64,000 nucleotides of DNA from positions 958,356 to 1,022,355 of the forward strand of contig JAXLYR010000004.1 of the NCBI GenBank assembly GCA_046351325.1. Reading direction: 5' to 3'. This DNA is from Xiheicaenibacterium sp046351325 (GTDB lineage Bacteria; Myxococcota_A; Polyangia; Polyangiales; Polyangiaceae). How positions within the stretch are numbered: the stretch's first letter is position 1; each line of letters begins with the position of its first letter. Shown here in pieces: positions 8,915-17,261 of the stretch. Made by a program: the position numbers and the translations under genes. The notes below the pieces were generated by a model, which was given only the letters and a program-made list of their open reading frames with translations, was not told where the DNA came from and searched no databases.

Positions 8915-9946
8915 TCATTGCGGCACGCCGTAGCAGCAGCCCGTGTTGCAGAAGTACCCGTCGGGGCACGCAGCCTGACCAGGCAGCCCACAGACCTGGA
9001 CGCCGTCGGGGCATTGGCTGTTGCCCGCGCCGCCCTGGCCGAAGCCACCACCCGCGCCGCCCGTCCCAGCGCCGCCCTCGCCGCCGAAGCAGCTCGGGTC
9101 CGGCAGCGGCTTGCCGATGCAGATCTCGCACGGCCCGCAGTCATTCAGGCAGTCCGCGACGGGCTGACAGGGGTGGCAGACCGTCGGATCGTCGACCTTG
9201 TCGAGGGTGCACACCGTCGTGCCGGTCGCGCCCTCCGAGCCGAGCCACACGAACTTGCCCGTCCCTGCGGGCAGCTCACAACAGCCGAAGCAGTCACAAC
9301 CGTTGGGGGTCAAAGGACCGCAGTAGTCATGACAGAGCTGCGACTGCGCTTGATTGAGCTCGCCACACGTCTTGCCCGTCGGTGGGATGACCGTGGAGTC
9401 GCCGTTGTACTTGCACGACGCGCCCTCCGCCGGCTCGGGGTAGAAGTCGGGCGAGGTCTCGTGGCCGTCGCACTCGTGGCTCCAGTAGCAGTCGTCGTTG
9501 CCGCTGCCCGAGTCCTGATCGAAGTAGCAATCGACCTTGCACGGTGGGCCCGACTGCCCGGGGATCCCGCCGTAGAGGCTGTCTTCGGTGTTGTCGCAGG
9601 GGCCCAAGCAATCCGGGTCGTTCGAGTCGACGAGGCCGTCGTTGTCGTTGTCGAGCAGATCACCGCACGCGTAGATGTGGCCCTGGCACATCGCGATGCT
9701 CATCGGCGGAGCGATGCCGCCCGCGCCGCCGTTCGCGAACCCACCGACGAGGACGCCGCCGGCCGCGCCGCCCTGTGCGTTGCCACCTTGGTTGTGGCCG
9801 CCGATCGATGACCCAGCCCCCGAGCCGCCGTGACCGTTGCCCGCGCCGCCGTCCGCGACGTTGACGGTGTCGTCGCCGCACGACAGGAGGACGCCGAGCG
9901 CACCCACGAAAAAGAGGCGCTTCGCCCCGAGTTCAAGAATCGCCAT
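8915..9946 (-). CDS. Cys/Gly-rich lipoprotein with Ca-binding-like motif
   Basis: A 343-residue predicted lipoprotein, typical of the large myxobacterial envelope. The signal peptide (LFFVGALGVLL) ends in a lipobox at LLSC. It is followed by a Gly/Asn-rich linker, then a thrombospondin-3/MopE-like acidic stretch DNDNDGLVDSNDPDC (probable Ca2+ binding), many Cys pairs probably in disulfides, a second Gly-rich segment, and a final Cys cluster (CNTGCC). I chose the ATG at 9946 because it starts a compact leader; a GTG at 9982 would add 12 residues. It is the first gene of the lipoprotein-sigma-FecR operon, 14 bp before the next gene. Function is not known. Confidence 0.8.
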   Translation of the reverse strand: MAILELGAKRLFFVGALGVLLSCGDDTVNVADGGAGNGHGGSGAGSSIGGHNQGGNAQGGAAGGVLVGGFANGGAGGIAPPMSIAMCQGHIYACGDLLDNDNDGLVDSNDPDCLGPCDNTEDSLYGGIPGQSGPPCKVDCYFDQDSGSGNDDCYWSHECDGHETSPDFYPEPAEGASCKYNGDSTVIPPTGKTCGELNQAQSQLCHDYCGPLTPNGCDCFGCCELPAGTGKFVWLGSEGATGTTVCTLDKVDDPTVCHPCQPVADCLNDCGPCEICIGKPLPDPSCFGGEGGAGTGGAGGGFGQGGAGNSQCPDGVQVCGLPGQAACPDGYFCNTGCCYGVPQ

Positions 9947-9990
9947 GGGCAGCAGTGACCGCAGGGTTCGGTCGCGGCTCACAAAGTTTT

Positions 9991-10047
9991 GGGAGGTGCG
10001 GCGACCCCACTGCCCAGCGCTGGAGGGTGCATCTCTCCCCCCAAAAA
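9991..10047. repeat. dispersed repeat family R1, intergenic copy
   Basis: The left end GGGAGGTGCGGCGAC (9991-10005) and the right end GGAGGGTGC-TCTCT-CCCCC-AAAA recur at 33465-33520, with a different middle of about 10 bases. In this copy the TTTTGGGAGGTGC start and GCATCTCTCCCCCCAAAA end are imperfect inverted repeats, so the transcript could fold. It fills most of the 111-bp gap between two minus-strand genes. Confidence 0.6.
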
Positions 10048-10057
10048 TAGACCTCGC

Positions 10058-11047
10058 TCAGTTCGCGGGGCCGCGCTTCTTGTCCTTCTCTTTGTGCCAG
10101 GCCGCGGTGCCGTGGCCGGTGAGGCAGGACGCGAAGAGGCAGTCGCGCAGCCCCTTCTCCTGCCAGGTCGCGCCCGAGTGCGTGCCGCGACCGAGGAGGA
10201 AGATCGCGCGCCCCTTCGTCAGCTGCTCGCGCGTGATGTGCGAGCCGAGCTCTTCGACGATGACCTTCATGCCGTGCGCCTTGAGCGACTCGGCGAGCTT
10301 TTTACCGTTCTCGTGGGGCGGGCCGCCGACGCTGTAGCTGATGAGCTTGCGGCCCTGCTTCGACGTCAGCCACTTCTCGAACACGTCCTCTTCACCGTAG
10401 AGGGAGTCGAAGAGGTAGATCTCACGGAGCTCGACGCGGCCGCGCTGCGCGACGGCGGCCGCTGCGCGATACCCACCCGAGTGCGCCGAGACGACCACGC
10501 GACGCACGTCCTTCACCCCGGCGAGCGTGGCTTTGTCGAGCTGCGCGCGCGCTTCCTTCGACGAGCCGACGAGCTTCACGGCCTCTTTGAGGAGCTTCGC
10601 GAGCCCGCCCTTCAACATGAGCTTTCCGAAGTCGCCGCTCCTCGCGAACATCGGGCCCTGCGGCACGACGAGGATGGCGTTCTGCCGAGCTTCGGTGAGC
10701 TGCTCGCGCAGGTGATGTCCCTCGATGGCGTTGCGCGCGGTCGTGAGGTGCCCGTGAAAATGCACCACGGCGTCGACCTTGCCGCTCTTCTTCATGCGAA
10801 AGTGCTCGGGCACGAAGACGATGACCGTGGGGTCGTCCCACTTGCCGTCCTTCACCGGGTACGGCGCGTTGGCGCACTGGAGCGTGACGGTGACGCCGTT
10901 CTTGTCTTTCTCGACCGTGACGACCTTGTGGGCCGGCTTCTTGTCGGCGGCCTTCTCAGCGTCGGCGTCGGCATCGTCGGCGGCGGTCAGGAACCCGAGC
11001 GCGCCGAACGCGCCCAAGAGGGCTCCCATGAAGCTTCTCCGCAGCAT
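10058..11047 (-). CDS. exported alpha/beta-hydrolase-like protein
   Basis: A 329-residue protein with a hydrophobic leader (LLGAFGALGFLTA) and a charged linker, so it is probably exported. The fold signature is VVHFHGH, like an HG oxyanion motif, then AILVVPQGP, and SAHSGGY (G/AxSxG-type elbow with the likely nucleophile Ser). Possible acid/base residues are in FDSLYGEE and GSHITREQ. The C-terminus is Lys-rich. A related protein is at 48642-50027 (HFHGN; SAWSAGY). The substrate is unknown; an esterase- or peptidase-like role is possible. It is divergent from queE with a 52-bp gap. Confidence 0.75.
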   Translation of the reverse strand: MLRRSFMGALLGAFGALGFLTAADDADADAEKAADKKPAHKVVTVEKDKNGVTVTLQCANAPYPVKDGKWDDPTVIVFVPEHFRMKKSGKVDAVVHFHGHLTTARNAIEGHHLREQLTEARQNAILVVPQGPMFARSGDFGKLMLKGGLAKLLKEAVKLVGSSKEARAQLDKATLAGVKDVRRVVVSAHSGGYRAAAAVAQRGRVELREIYLFDSLYGEEDVFEKWLTSKQGRKLISYSVGGPPHENGKKLAESLKAHGMKVIVEELGSHITREQLTKGRAIFLLGRGTHSGATWQEKGLRDCLFASCLTGHGTAAWHKEKDKKRGPAN

Positions 11048-11099
11048 GCCAGCGCGCTAGCACAACACGGCGCGCCCTGCCAAAACAAGAGCTGCCCCG

Positions 11100-11753
11100 T
11101 TGAAAGAAGACACGCTTCGAGTCCACGAAATCTACGCGAGTGTCCAGGGCGAATCGACGTTCGCCGGCGTCCCTTGCACCTTCGTCCGCCTGACGGGCTG
11201 CAACCTGCGCTGCTCGTGGTGCGACACCCAGCACGCGTTCTACGAGGGAAATCGCATGCCGCGCGCGGCCGTGCTCGAGCGCGCGCTCGCGTTCAAGACG
11301 CCGCTCGTCGAGCTCACCGGGGGCGAGCCGCTCCTCCAGCCCGCGTCGATCCCGCTGCTCGCGGAGCTCTGCGACGCGGGCCGCACCGTGCTCGTCGAGA
11401 CGAGCGGTGAGGCCGACGTCTCGCGCGTCGATCGACGCGTGCACAAGATCATGGACCTCAAGGCTCCCGGTTCGAATGAGAGCCATCGGAACCGCTACGC
11501 GAACCTCGCGTTCATCGGCCCGCGCGACGAGCTGAAGTTCGTGCTCAAGGACCGGCTCGACTACGAGTGGATGCGCGCGACGATCCGAGAGCGCGAGCTC
11601 GCGAAGCTCGGCTGTGCGCTGCTCGCCTCGACGGTGTTCGGCTCGCTCGACCCGCGCGATCTGGTCGCGTGGATCCTCGAGGACGAGCTGCCGGTGCGCG
11701 TGAACCTGCAGCTGCACAAGTTCATCTGGAGTCGAGACACGCGCGGGGTCTGA
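11100..11753 (+). CDS. queE: 7-carboxy-7-deazaguanine synthase (radical SAM)
   Basis: QueE converts 6-carboxy-tetrahydropterin to 7-carboxy-7-deazaguanine on the way to queuosine in tRNA. The 217-residue protein has the N-terminal EIYASVQGEST and FVRLTGCN blocks, the radical-SAM cluster C34/C38/C41 in CNLRCSWC (CX3CX2C), LTGGEPLLQ, DLKAPGS, ELKFVL and the C-terminal LQLHKFIW. The start is a TTG, the only start codon that keeps the conserved N-terminus. No queC, queD or queF is nearby. Assignment is firm from motifs and length. Confidence 0.93.
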   Translation: MKEDTLRVHEIYASVQGESTFAGVPCTFVRLTGCNLRCSWCDTQHAFYEGNRMPRAAVLERALAFKTPLVELTGGEPLLQPASIPLLAELCDAGRTVLVETSGEADVSRVDRRVHKIMDLKAPGSNESHRNRYANLAFIGPRDELKFVLKDRLDYEWMRATIRERELAKLGCALLASTVFGSLDPRDLVAWILEDELPVRVNLQLHKFIWSRDTRGV

Positions 11754-11844
11754 CGCGTCGCGCGAGCGCGACGGCTGCCTTTCGCCGAACGCTCGACCGA
11801 GAACCATCGTGGCGGCGGTCCGGAGACTTTGCTAGAGCCGCCCG

Positions 11845-12903
11845 ATGCTGCGCTCCACCATCCTCGGCCTCGGCTCCTACGTCCCCGACCGCGTCGTCAC
11901 GAACGACGAGATCCGCTTCCTCGACGATCAACACGTCGCCCAGAGCGAGGTGCGCACGGAGACCAACCACGAGTGGATCCGCACGCGCACGGGCATCGAG
12001 CAGCGTCGCTACGTGCCGAACGACGGCAGCATGGCCTGCAGCGACCTCGCCAAGGAAGCTGCGCTCCGCGCGCTCGACGACGCGAAGCTCACGCCGAAGG
12101 ACATCGACTGCATCATCTACGCGACGCTGTCGCCGGACATCCACTTCCCGGGCAGCGCCGTCTTCCTCCAGAGCAAGCTCGGCATCGACGGTGAAGAGGG
12201 CTGCGCCTGTTACGACATCCGTCAGCAGTGCTCGGGCTTCGTCTACGGGCTCGAGATGGCCGACGCGTTCATCCGCACGAACCGCTACAAGAACGTGCTG
12301 CTCGTCGGCGCCGAGCTCCACAGCCACTCGCTCGATTTCACGACGCGCGGTCGCGACGTGATGGTCCTCTTCGGCGACGGCGCGGGCGCCGCGGTCCTCG
12401 GGCCGAAGGAGACGGACGACCCGCGCGACGGCGTGCTCTACACGCACTGCCAGGCCGATGGCTCGGGCGCTTGGGACCTCCACCTCAAGGTGTTCGAGAT
12501 CAAGAAGCTGCCGTACGTCTACTACGACGCGAAGAACCGCGACGAGAACCAGATCATGTACCCGCAGATGAACGGGAAGAAGGTCTTCCTCAACGCCGTC
12601 CGCAACATGGTCCTCAGCGTTCAGCGCGCCCTGTCGAAGACCGGCCTCACGTGGAAGGACATCGACTGGTTCGTGCCCCACCAGGCGAACCTCCGCATCA
12701 ACGAGGCTGTCGTGCAGTACGCCGAGATCCCCCCGGAGAAGGCGCTCAACACGATTCAGTTCTACGGCAACACGACGGCCGCGACGGTGCCGCTCACGAT
12801 CGACCACCACCGCAAGGCCGGCACCGTGAAGAAGGGCGATCTCGTGCTGTCGACGGTGTTCGGCGCAGGCTTCACCTGGGGCTCGGCGATCTTCCGCGTC
12901 TGA
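11845..12903 (+). CDS. 3-oxoacyl-ACP synthase III-like ketosynthase (FabH family)
   Basis: A 352-residue thiolase-fold condensing enzyme. It carries the FabH-type triad: Cys129 in QQCSGF, His279 in VPHQAN and Asn309 in YGNTTAA. The N-terminal ILGLGSYVPD and WIRTRTGI blocks and the C-terminal VLSTVFGAGFTWGSA are also typical. KASIII condenses a starter acyl-CoA with malonyl-ACP. The protein is slightly longer than E. coli FabH, with an insert around 195-250 (DDPRDGV to QIMYPQMNGK), so starter choice or a role in specialised lipids cannot be fixed. It is not in a fab cluster, so I leave the gene symbol empty. Confidence 0.9.
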   Translation: MLRSTILGLGSYVPDRVVTNDEIRFLDDQHVAQSEVRTETNHEWIRTRTGIEQRRYVPNDGSMACSDLAKEAALRALDDAKLTPKDIDCIIYATLSPDIHFPGSAVFLQSKLGIDGEEGCACYDIRQQCSGFVYGLEMADAFIRTNRYKNVLLVGAELHSHSLDFTTRGRDVMVLFGDGAGAAVLGPKETDDPRDGVLYTHCQADGSGAWDLHLKVFEIKKLPYVYYDAKNRDENQIMYPQMNGKKVFLNAVRNMVLSVQRALSKTGLTWKDIDWFVPHQANLRINEAVVQYAEIPPEKALNTIQFYGNTTAATVPLTIDHHRKAGTVKKGDLVLSTVFGAGFTWGSAIFRV

Positions 12904-12910
12904 CCGCAGC

Positions 12911-13618
12911 TCAGAACTCGAGGGTGAGCCCGGCACCTGCGGGGGCTGGGCCCGCGCTCGGTTCGAGCCAGACCTCGCCGACCTTCACCTTGGGGGGCGC
13001 TGCGGCCTTCACCCAGCTCGAGCCGAAGCCGTCGCCGGTCGAGAAGATCACGATGAGGCCTGCGATGAAGATCGCGCCGCCGACGCCAGCGACCACGCCG
13101 GTCGCGATCGCGTAGTTGCGGATGTCCTGGTCGGCCTTCGCGTAGCCGTAGCCGACGATGAACCCGAGGTCGGCGCCGTCGCCGCCCCAGATGTCGGCCC
13201 ACTCGGCGAGCCGGCGCTTCGTGCGGCGCGAGTTCTCGAACATCGCCGCGAGCGGGATCGACCCGATGAGGATGGCTGTGCCCGCGCCGAGCACCACGCA
13301 GCCCGAGCAGAACTTGCTCTTCTCGTCCTCGGGCTTCGCGGGAGGGGCAGCGCGCTCGTCGATGACCTCACCGCGCGGCTGCGTGGACGGCGTGGGACCG
13401 GCGGGCGGGGCGCCGGGATCGTCGGGCTTCGGCGCGTTCGGATCGTATTTGAACTTCGCGAACGGGTCCTCGTCACCTGGTTGCGTCGGGGGCGGCGCGC
13501 TGTCTCCACCACCGCCGGGGGGCTGCGTCGGCAAGTCCGCGCGCGCGCGCGATGCGCTCAGCGTCGACGCGACGAGGATCGCGGCGAGCGCAGCGGCGCG
13601 CGAGCGGGCCGAGCTCAC
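12911..13618 (-). CDS. exported Pro-rich protein with two membrane segments, unknown function
   Basis: A 235-residue protein that I do not recognise. The N-terminal leader (SRAAALAAILVASTLSASRA) is followed by a Pro/Asp-rich region (FAKFKYDPNAPKPDDPG) and two hydrophobic segments (CVVLGAGTAILIGSIPLAAMF; AIATGVVAGVGGAIFIAGLI), then a C-terminal stretch ending in Phe. The GTG start overlaps the fbp stop in a GTGA junction, so it is probably co-transcribed with fbp. Nothing in it suggests a sugar-phosphate role; the coupling may be incidental. The layout resembles small uncharacterised myxobacterial membrane proteins. Confidence 0.75.
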   Translation of the reverse strand: MSSARSRAAALAAILVASTLSASRARADLPTQPPGGGGDSAPPPTQPGDEDPFAKFKYDPNAPKPDDPGAPPAGPTPSTQPRGEVIDERAAPPAKPEDEKSKFCSGCVVLGAGTAILIGSIPLAAMFENSRRTKRRLAEWADIWGGDGADLGFIVGYGYAKADQDIRNYAIATGVVAGVGGAIFIAGLIVIFSTGDGFGSSWVKAAAPPKVKVGEVWLEPSAGPAPAGAGLTLEF

Positions 13619-14646
13619 CGCTCCCCACGCATGAACGAGCCGAACGTCGAGACGTCCTTCTTCGAGCCGAGCACGAGCGCGGTCCGCTGATGAAGGCTCG
13701 TCGGCACGATGTCGAGGATCGTCCGCTCGCCGTCGGTCGCCATCCCGCCGGCGGCCTCGAACAAGAACGCCATGGGGTTCGCCTCGTAGAGCAAACGAAG
13801 CTTGCCGCCCGGGCTCTTCTTGTCGGCGGGATAAGCGAAGATCCCGCCCTTCAAGAGCGTGCGGTGCGCGTCCGCGACCAGCGTCCCGACGTAGCGCGCG
13901 CCGTAGGGGCGGCCCGACTCTTTGTCTTCCTCTTTGATCCACTCGGCCCAGCGCCGCACGGGGTCGGTCCAGCGCGACCAGTTGCCCTCGTTGACCGAGT
14001 AGGTCGAGCCTTGCTCGGGCGTCTTGATGTTCTCGTGGCTGAGGAAGAACTCGCCCACGACGGGATCGTACGTGAAGCCGTGCACGCCGCGCTCCGTCCC
14101 GGTCGAGAGGACGAGCATCGTGCTCGAGCCGTAAATCACGTAGCCGGCCGCGGCGAGCTTGCGCCCGGGGCGCAGGAAGTCGTCCTCACCGACGGGCTTC
14201 TCCGGGTCGCGTCGCAGCACCGCGAAGATGGTCCCGATCGAGATGTTGACGTCGATGTTCGAGCTCCCGTCGAGGGGATCGAACAGCACCACGTAGCGCG
14301 CACGCCCGTCGTCGGTGATGTGATGGATGGCCTCGAGCTCCTCGCTCGCGACCGCCGCGCAGTGCCCGCGCCGCGCGAGCGCCGTGATCAGCGTCTCGTT
14401 CGCGACCTCGTCGAGCTTCATGACGCGCTCGCCCTGGACGTTCACGTCGCCCGTGTACCCGAGGACGTTCGCGAGGCCCGCGCGCCGGACCTTGCTCGTA
14501 ACGAGCTTCGCCGCGAAGCTGATCTGGTTGAGGAGCGACGTGAAGAACCCGCTCGCGGCGGGGACCCCCATCATCCCCTCCATGATGAAGGTCTCGAGTG
14601 TCATCCCGCGCTTGAGGTCGGGTCCTCTGGGGTCGGCTTCGCTCAT
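13615..14646 (-). CDS. fbp: fructose-1,6-bisphosphatase, class I
   Basis: This enzyme hydrolyses fructose 1,6-bisphosphate to fructose 6-phosphate in gluconeogenesis. The 343-residue protein has the class I blocks TLETFIMEG, GDVNVQGE, ASEELE (metal ligand Glu), FDPLDGSSNID (metal/phosphate site), YGSSTMLVLS and LLYEANPMAFLFEAAGG near the C-terminus. The ATG at 14646 fits the family; an upstream start would add 12 residues. It is divergent from a class I aldolase gene acting on the same metabolite, with 137 bp of shared upstream DNA. It overlaps a small membrane-protein gene downstream. Confidence 0.95.
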   Translation of the reverse strand: MSEADPRGPDLKRGMTLETFIMEGMMGVPAASGFFTSLLNQISFAAKLVTSKVRRAGLANVLGYTGDVNVQGERVMKLDEVANETLITALARRGHCAAVASEELEAIHHITDDGRARYVVLFDPLDGSSNIDVNISIGTIFAVLRRDPEKPVGEDDFLRPGRKLAAAGYVIYGSSTMLVLSTGTERGVHGFTYDPVVGEFFLSHENIKTPEQGSTYSVNEGNWSRWTDPVRRWAEWIKEEDKESGRPYGARYVGTLVADAHRTLLKGGIFAYPADKKSPGGKLRLLYEANPMAFLFEAAGGMATDGERTILDIVPTSLHQRTALVLGSKKDVSTFGSFMRGER

Positions 14647-14783
14647 GACAAGGTGGATATCACGGGGCCCGCGCGCCGGCACGAAGCCGTGCTCCTAAGG
14701 CGAGTCGCGCTGTAGTAGCCTTCGCGGCCTGCGAGGTTCCGCGTTCGCCGCGTCGCCCGCACTGCATCACCGGGAGACACGCC

Positions 14784-15707
14784 ATGGCCTCCGACCGCAT
14801 CAAGCAGATCCTCTCGTGGTACCCGTCCGACAACCCGGGCACGCTGACGAACCTCTATCGTCTGCTCACCTCGGGCGCGCTCGCCGGCACGGGGAAGATG
14901 GTGATCCTGCCGGTCGATCAGGGCTTCGAGCACGGGCCGCTCCGCTCCTTCGCGCCGAACCCGCCGTCGAACGACCCCGAGTACCACATCGAGCTCGCGA
15001 TCGACGCGGGCTGCGCAGCGTACGCGGCGCCGCTCGGCCAGCTCGAGGCTGTCGCAGGCAAGTTCGCGGGGCAGGTGCCGCTCATCCTCAAGCTCAACAA
15101 CAGCGACAGCCTGGCGAAGGTCGATCAGCCTTGCTCGGCGATCACCGGCTCCGTCGAGGACGCGCTCCGGCTCGGCTGCGTGGCGATCGGCTACACGATT
15201 TACCCTGGCTCGGGTCAGCGCAACCGCATGTACGAGGACCTTCGCGAGCTCACCCTCGAGGCCAAGCGCAAGGGGCTGGTCGTCGTCGTTTGGAGCTACC
15301 CGCGCGGCGCCGGTCTGTCGAAGCCCGGTGAGACCGCGATCGACATCACCTGCTACGCGTCGCACATCGCGGCGCAGCTCGGCGCCCACATCGTGAAGGT
15401 CAAGCCGCCCTCGGCGCACGTCGAGCAAGAGGAATCGAAGAAGGTCTACGAGAAGCACCCGCACAAGCTCGACACGCTCGCGGATCGCGCGCGCCACGTG
15501 ATCGAGAACACCTTCGCGGGTCGCCGCATCGTGATTTTCTCCGGCGGCGAGGCCAAAGGCGCCGACGCCGTCCTCGAGGAGGTTCGCCAGCTCGCGGCTG
15601 GCGGCGCGTTCGGCGCCATCATGGGTCGCAACGCATTTCAGCGTCCGCGCGCCGAGGCGCTGAAGCTCCTCGGCGACGTAACCGCGATTTACAAGTCCGC
15701 CCCGTGA
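14784..15707 (+). CDS. fbaB: class I fructose-bisphosphate aldolase (DhnA/FbaB type)
   Basis: This cleaves or forms fructose 1,6-bisphosphate from dihydroxyacetone phosphate and glyceraldehyde 3-phosphate through a Schiff base. The 307-residue protein has the DhnA-family order: VILPVDQGFEHGP, LKLNNSDSL, GYTIYPGSGQ, VWSYPRG, AHIVKVKPP (likely Schiff-base Lys), IFSGGEAKG (phosphate loop) and GAIMGRNAFQRP. The metal-dependent class II HHG motifs are absent. It is divergent from fbp, which points to a coordinated gluconeogenic pair. The start ATG is clear, just after GGGAGACACGCC. Confidence 0.92.
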   Translation: MASDRIKQILSWYPSDNPGTLTNLYRLLTSGALAGTGKMVILPVDQGFEHGPLRSFAPNPPSNDPEYHIELAIDAGCAAYAAPLGQLEAVAGKFAGQVPLILKLNNSDSLAKVDQPCSAITGSVEDALRLGCVAIGYTIYPGSGQRNRMYEDLRELTLEAKRKGLVVVVWSYPRGAGLSKPGETAIDITCYASHIAAQLGAHIVKVKPPSAHVEQEESKKVYEKHPHKLDTLADRARHVIENTFAGRRIVIFSGGEAKGADAVLEEVRQLAAGGAFGAIMGRNAFQRPRAEALKLLGDVTAIYKSAP

Positions 15708-15759
15708 GGCGTCGTGCTAAGTGCGCGCGACTCGCGCCCACGCTCCCCGGAGTTCGTGC

Positions 15760-17247
15760 ATGTCCTTGAAGCTCTCGTTGTCCGCGTCCGACCCCCTCTC
15801 CATCGCGGCCGACGTGGCCGTGCTCGGCATCCCCGAAGGTGCCTCCGTGAAAGGGGGGCACCTGGCTGCCCTGGCCAAGGCCCTCGGTCCTACCTTCGCG
15901 AAGACCCTCAAACGCGAGGACTTCACGGGCAAGAAGGACCAGACCCTCGAGCTTGCCACGAACGGCGCGCTCAAGGCCTCGCGCGTCGTCCTCATGGGCC
16001 TCGGCGGCGCGACCGTGACGGAGTCCCACGTCCGCACGCTCGCCGCGAAGGCCGCGCGCTTGGCGCAGGGGGGGCGAGCCACCTCCCTGACGATCGAGCT
16101 GCCCGCGGGCGTCGACGGCGCCGAACGCGCAGCCGGTGAGGGCCTCGTCCTCGGCGCGTATCGCTTCACCAAGTATTTGACGGGCGATCGCCTGCCCAAG
16201 GCCGCGCTCGAGCGCGTGAACGTCATCACCACCGGCAAGGTCACGAAGGAGACGCGTGACGCCCTCGAGCTCGGGCAGAAGATCGGCGACGCGATCTGCA
16301 TCGCGCGCGACCTCATCAACGAGCCGCCGAACGAGCTCTACCCCGAGGTCTTCGCCAAGCGCTGCCAGGACCTCAGCAAGGCGAACGGGCTGAAGTGCAC
16401 CGTCCTCGACAAAGCCCAGCTCACCAAGAAGGGCTTCAAGCTGATGCTCGCGGTCGCCCAGGGTAGCGCGCGCGACCCGCGCCTCATCCACATGGTGTAC
16501 ACGCCGCACGGCACCCCGAAGAAGAAGCTCGTCTTCATCGGCAAGGGCCTCACGTTCGACTCCGGCGGCCTCTGCATCAAGCCCGCTCAAGGGATGGAAG
16601 ACATGAAGGGCGACATGGGCGGCGGCGCCAACATCGCCGCGCTCATGGCCGCTGTCGCAGCTGTCCGCCCGCAGGTCGAGGTTCACGGCATCATCGGCGC
16701 GGTCGAGAACATGCCGGACGGCGCGGCCTATCGGCCCGGCGATGTCTTCGGCTCGCTCGACGGCAAGTTCGTCGAGATCATCAACACCGACGCCGAGGGC
16801 AGGCTCGTCCTCGCCGACGTGCTCGCATACGGTCGCGAGCTCAAGCCCGACCTCATGCTCGACAACGCGACGCTCACGGGCGCTTGCGTCGTGGCCCTCG
16901 GGATGACCACGAGCGGCTACTACGCGACCAGCGACGAGATCGCGGACAAGTTCCGCCACGCCGCGCAGGACGCTGGCGAGTCCATGTGGCACATGCCGCT
17001 GCTCGACGAGCTGCGCGACGGCCTGAAGAGCGATTGGGCCGACCTCAAGCACACCGCGGATCGCTGGGGCGGCTCCATCACCGCAGCCCTCTTCTTGCGT
17101 GAGTTCGTCGGCAACACGCCCTGGATTCACGTCGACATCGCGGGTCCCTCGCTCACGCACCGCGCATACGGCATCTACTCGAAGGGCGGGACGGGGCACG
17201 GCGTGCTCACCTTCCTGAAGCTCATCGACGCGATGGTGAACGAGTAG
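15760..17247 (+). CDS. pepA: leucyl aminopeptidase (M17 family)
   Basis: A 495-residue cytosolic dinuclear-metal aminopeptidase that removes N-terminal residues from peptides. The C-terminal catalytic domain shows IGKGLTFDSGGLCIKP (metal-binding Lys and Asp), DMKGDMGGG, and NTDAEGRLVLADVL at about 342-355 with the metal-binding Asp and Glu and the catalytic Arg. The N-terminal macro-like domain is divergent, as usual. The ATG at 15760 has GGAG 8 bp upstream. A small membrane-protein gene follows by 15 bp. Some PepA proteins also bind DNA, but nothing here shows that. Confidence 0.95.
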   Translation: MSLKLSLSASDPLSIAADVAVLGIPEGASVKGGHLAALAKALGPTFAKTLKREDFTGKKDQTLELATNGALKASRVVLMGLGGATVTESHVRTLAAKAARLAQGGRATSLTIELPAGVDGAERAAGEGLVLGAYRFTKYLTGDRLPKAALERVNVITTGKVTKETRDALELGQKIGDAICIARDLINEPPNELYPEVFAKRCQDLSKANGLKCTVLDKAQLTKKGFKLMLAVAQGSARDPRLIHMVYTPHGTPKKKLVFIGKGLTFDSGGLCIKPAQGMEDMKGDMGGGANIAALMAAVAAVRPQVEVHGIIGAVENMPDGAAYRPGDVFGSLDGKFVEIINTDAEGRLVLADVLAYGRELKPDLMLDNATLTGACVVALGMTTSGYYATSDEIADKFRHAAQDAGESMWHMPLLDELRDGLKSDWADLKHTADRWGGSITAALFLREFVGNTPWIHVDIAGPSLTHRAYGIYSKGGTGHGVLTFLKLIDAMVNE

Positions 17248-17261
17248 CGAAGAACGCGCGC

